A stretch of 64,000 bases of DNA from Shimia biformata (GTDB lineage Bacteria; Pseudomonadota; Alphaproteobacteria; Rhodobacterales; Rhodobacteraceae), in assembly GCF_016888515.1 (NCBI RefSeq), contig NZ_JAFEJK010000001.1:1397475-1461474 (forward strand). Reading direction: 5' to 3'. Positions 62,381-64,000 of this stretch are shown piece after piece. Made by a program: the position numbers and the translations under genes. The notes below the pieces were generated by a model. The model worked only from the letters and a program-made list of their open reading frames with translations, made no database searches and was not told the DNA's origin. Position 1 is the stretch's first letter. The number at the start of each line of letters is the position of its first letter.

Positions 62381-63682
62381 ATGCCGCAATTCCTGAACGC
62401 TTCCGAGCCTGATTTCGAAACTCGCTTTACCGCGCTTCTGGGCGCCAAGCGGGAAGACAGCCCCGACGTGGACGCGGTTGTGGCCCAGATCATCGAGGAT
62501 GTGCGCACCCGTGGCGATGCCGCCGTTATCGAACTGACATCGCGGTTCGACCGGCTGGACCTGACACCGGACACGCTGGCCTTCAGTCAGGCCGAGATCG
62601 ACGCCTATTGCGATCAGGTCAGCGACACGGACCGCGCCGCGCTGGAACTGGCGGCGGCGCGTATCCGTCGCTATCACGAGGCGCAACTGCCCGAGGACAA
62701 AAGCTGGACCGAGGACAGCGGCGCGGTGCTGGGCTGGCGCTGGACGCCGGTCTCGGCGGCGGGGCTTTATGTTCCGGGTGGGCTGGCGTCGTATCCGTCC
62801 TCCGTCCTGATGAACGCGATCCCCGCGAAGGTTGCCGGTGTCGCGCGGCTGGCCATCGTGGTGCCAACCCCCGACGGTGTGGCCAACCCGCTGGTGCTTC
62901 TGGCGGCGCGGCTGGCCGGGGTGGACGAGGTCTATCGCATCGGTGGGGCGCAGGCGGTGGCGGCGCTGGCCTATGGCACCAAGACCATACCGCCGGTGGA
63001 CAAGATCACCGGGCCGGGCAATGCCTTTGTCGCGGCTGCAAAGCGACGGGTCTTTGGCAAGGTGGGCATCGACATGATCGCGGGGCCGTCGGAGATTCTG
63101 GTGATTGCCGACAAGGACAACAATCCCGACTGGATCGCGCTGGATCTTCTGAGCCAGGCCGAACATGACGAAAGCGCCCAGTCGATCCTGATCACCGATG
63201 ACGAAGGGTTTGGCCGCGCCGTGGCCGAGGCGGTCGACAAGCGGTTGGAAACGCTGGAGCGCCGCGCCATCGCGGGCGCAAGCTGGCGCGATTTCGGCGC
63301 GGTGATTACGGTGGCGGACCTCGATCAGGCGGCGGCGCTGTCGAACCGTGTCGCGCCGGAACACCTGGAGCTTTGCGTTGCCGATCCCGACGCGCTGTCG
63401 CAGAAGATCACCCATGCCGGGGCGATCTTCCTTGGGCAATACACTCCCGAGGCCATTGGCGACTATGTCGGCGGGCCGAACCACGTGCTGCCGACCGCGC
63501 GGTCGGCGCGGTTTTCGTCCGGCCTGTCGGTGATGGATTTCCTCAAGCGCACGACCCTGTCGAAAATGACGCCCGAGGCGCTGCGCGCGATTGGCCCGGC
63601 GGCCGAGACGCTGGCGATCTCGGAAAGCCTTGAGGCCCATGGCCTGAGCGTGCGCGCCCGGCTGGATGCGTTGAACGACTAG
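62381..63682 (+). CDS. hisD: Histidinol dehydrogenase
   Basis: A 433-residue zinc enzyme that oxidises L-histidinol to L-histidine in two NAD-dependent steps. Motifs are GLYVPGGLASYPSSVLMNAI, RIGGAQAVAALAYGTKTIP, DKITGPGNAFVAAAKRRVFG, IDMIAGPSEILVIAD and LSQAEHDESAQSILIT (zinc ligands), plus the catalytic Glu-His pair in RVAPEHLELCV. ATG at 62381 after AAAGGAG. It stands apart from other his genes here, as is usual in this group. A strong terminator follows. Confidence 0.98.
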   Translation: MPQFLNASEPDFETRFTALLGAKREDSPDVDAVVAQIIEDVRTRGDAAVIELTSRFDRLDLTPDTLAFSQAEIDAYCDQVSDTDRAALELAAARIRRYHEAQLPEDKSWTEDSGAVLGWRWTPVSAAGLYVPGGLASYPSSVLMNAIPAKVAGVARLAIVVPTPDGVANPLVLLAARLAGVDEVYRIGGAQAVAALAYGTKTIPPVDKITGPGNAFVAAAKRRVFGKVGIDMIAGPSEILVIADKDNNPDWIALDLLSQAEHDESAQSILITDDEGFGRAVAEAVDKRLETLERRAIAGASWRDFGAVITVADLDQAAALSNRVAPEHLELCVADPDALSQKITHAGAIFLGQYTPEAIGDYVGGPNHVLPTARSARFSSGLSVMDFLKRTTLSKMTPEALRAIGPAAETLAISESLEAHGLSVRARLDALND

Positions 63683-63700
63683 GGGCAGGACCCTTGGGGC

Positions 63701-63744
63701 AGGGGGCGCTGCCCCCTCGCCGGAAAATGCGGGCATTTTCCGGC
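63701..63744. terminator. Strong double-hairpin terminator after hisD (bidirectional)
   Basis: AGGGGGC-GCT-GCCCCCT (63701-63717) is followed by a 12-bp perfect stem, GCCGGAAAATGC with its complement around a GG loop (63719-63744). Being almost perfectly symmetric, it can end hisD on the plus strand and the GST gene on the minus strand. Confidence 0.8.
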
Positions 63745-63750
63745 TTCACC

Positions 63751-63777
63751 CCCGAGGTATTTCCGGCAAGAGGAAAG
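63751..63777. repeat. Copy 3 of the GTATTT...CAAGAAA intergenic motif
   Basis: CCCGAGGTATTTCCGGCAAG then AGGAAAG, directly after the hisD terminator. It matches the copies at 8040 and 25078. Confidence 0.45.
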
Positions 63778-63783
63778 CGCCGG

Positions 63784-64000
63784 TCAGCTTTCCACGGTTT
63801 CCGGTTCCAGCTTGTCCTGTGTCCGGGTCTCGAAATCGCTGGCATCATGGCGTTCGCGCAGCTGCATCGCCGGATTGCCCGAGGCGCGGTTGACCATGCG
63901 GCCGCGCTGAACGGCGGGGCGGGCGTCGATTTCCTGCGCCCAGCGCTGGACGTGTTTGTAGCTTTCCACGTCGAGGAATTCCCCGGCCGAGTAGAGCCGG
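63784..64000 (-). CDS. Glutathione S-transferase, YghU/YfcG-like (5' end cut by window)
   Basis: The last 71 codons of a GST running off the right edge; the frame is open to the edge. LYSAGEFLDVESYKHVQRWA, then EIDARPAVQRGRMVNR and a short LRERHDASDFETRTQDKL tail, is characteristic of the Nu-class YghU/YfcG disulfide-bond oxidoreductases, which use glutathione without a catalytic Ser, Tyr or Cys. The N-terminal thioredoxin domain is outside the window. It shares the terminator with hisD. Confidence 0.85.
   Translation of the reverse strand, partial: RLYSAGEFLDVESYKHVQRWAQEIDARPAVQRGRMVNRASGNPAMQLRERHDASDFETRTQDKLEPETVES

Overview
The window looks like a chromosomal segment of a Rhodobacterales (Roseobacter-group) alphaproteobacterium. 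It is GC-rich, with dense short operons and ATGA-type overlaps. The core genes are typical of that order: glnD-murJ, rpoH2, coaBC-dut-moeB, murA-DUF2948-hisD and nifU-tsaB-rimI. I see no rRNA, prophage, insertion sequence or CRISPR array. There is one tRNA, tRNA-Thr(GGT). Both ends cut a gene: an ABC ATPase on the left and a glutathione S-transferase on the right.

Layout. 1-2208: BMP-type (nucleoside-like) ABC transporter genes with a small NTF2-like gene inserted. 2369-5410: rimI, tsaB and a NifU-like Fe-S carrier behind a probable Irr iron box, then a universal stress protein and ilvE. 5677-7343: an unusual pair, a Tat-type Gly/Ser-rich small protein and an HprK-like kinase fused to a PqqD-like domain. 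7363-23790: housekeeping (glyoxalase-fold protein, trpS, a catalytically degenerate rhomboid, HdeD-like, murJ, glnD, LpoA-like lipoprotein, rsmI, yraN, gshB, comM, a GST with a metal-binding tail, cobC/cobU, rpoH2, ChaN). 23872-28657: coaBC, dut, moeB and an M3 peptidase.

28661-40816 is a xylose regulon. xylF-xylH-xylG-glk (minus) diverges from a ROK repressor gene, xylR (plus). A second operon, xylB-xylA-galM, starts at 40761. Near-identical AT-rich inverted repeats overlap a TTGAC -35 element in front of both operons, so one repressor probably controls uptake and catabolism. A secreted FG-GAP/ASPIC protein (behind xylR) and a di-heme peroxidase (behind galM) are built into the regulon and meet tail to tail.

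40887-57660 is an envelope and signalling region. It has an AI-2E-type transporter, a DUF2478 protein and a secreted RTX/Hint protein. It also has a large ABC-type protein with a degenerate ATPase domain and a C-terminal cyclic-nucleotide domain, and a small DUF3307 membrane protein. A tightly coupled three-gene operon follows: LysM/FecR/Ig-like protein, a roughly 1,630-residue protein with 15 PKD domains, and a membrane class III nucleotide cyclase. The cyclase and the cyclic-nucleotide-binding ABC protein are about 0.5 kb apart and may form one signalling circuit.

57924-64000: an EF-G-like GTPase, tRNA-Thr, a small basic protein, murA, a DUF2948 protein and hisD, ending at a strong hairpin terminator before the truncated GST gene. 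All functions come from reading the sequence; no database search was run.
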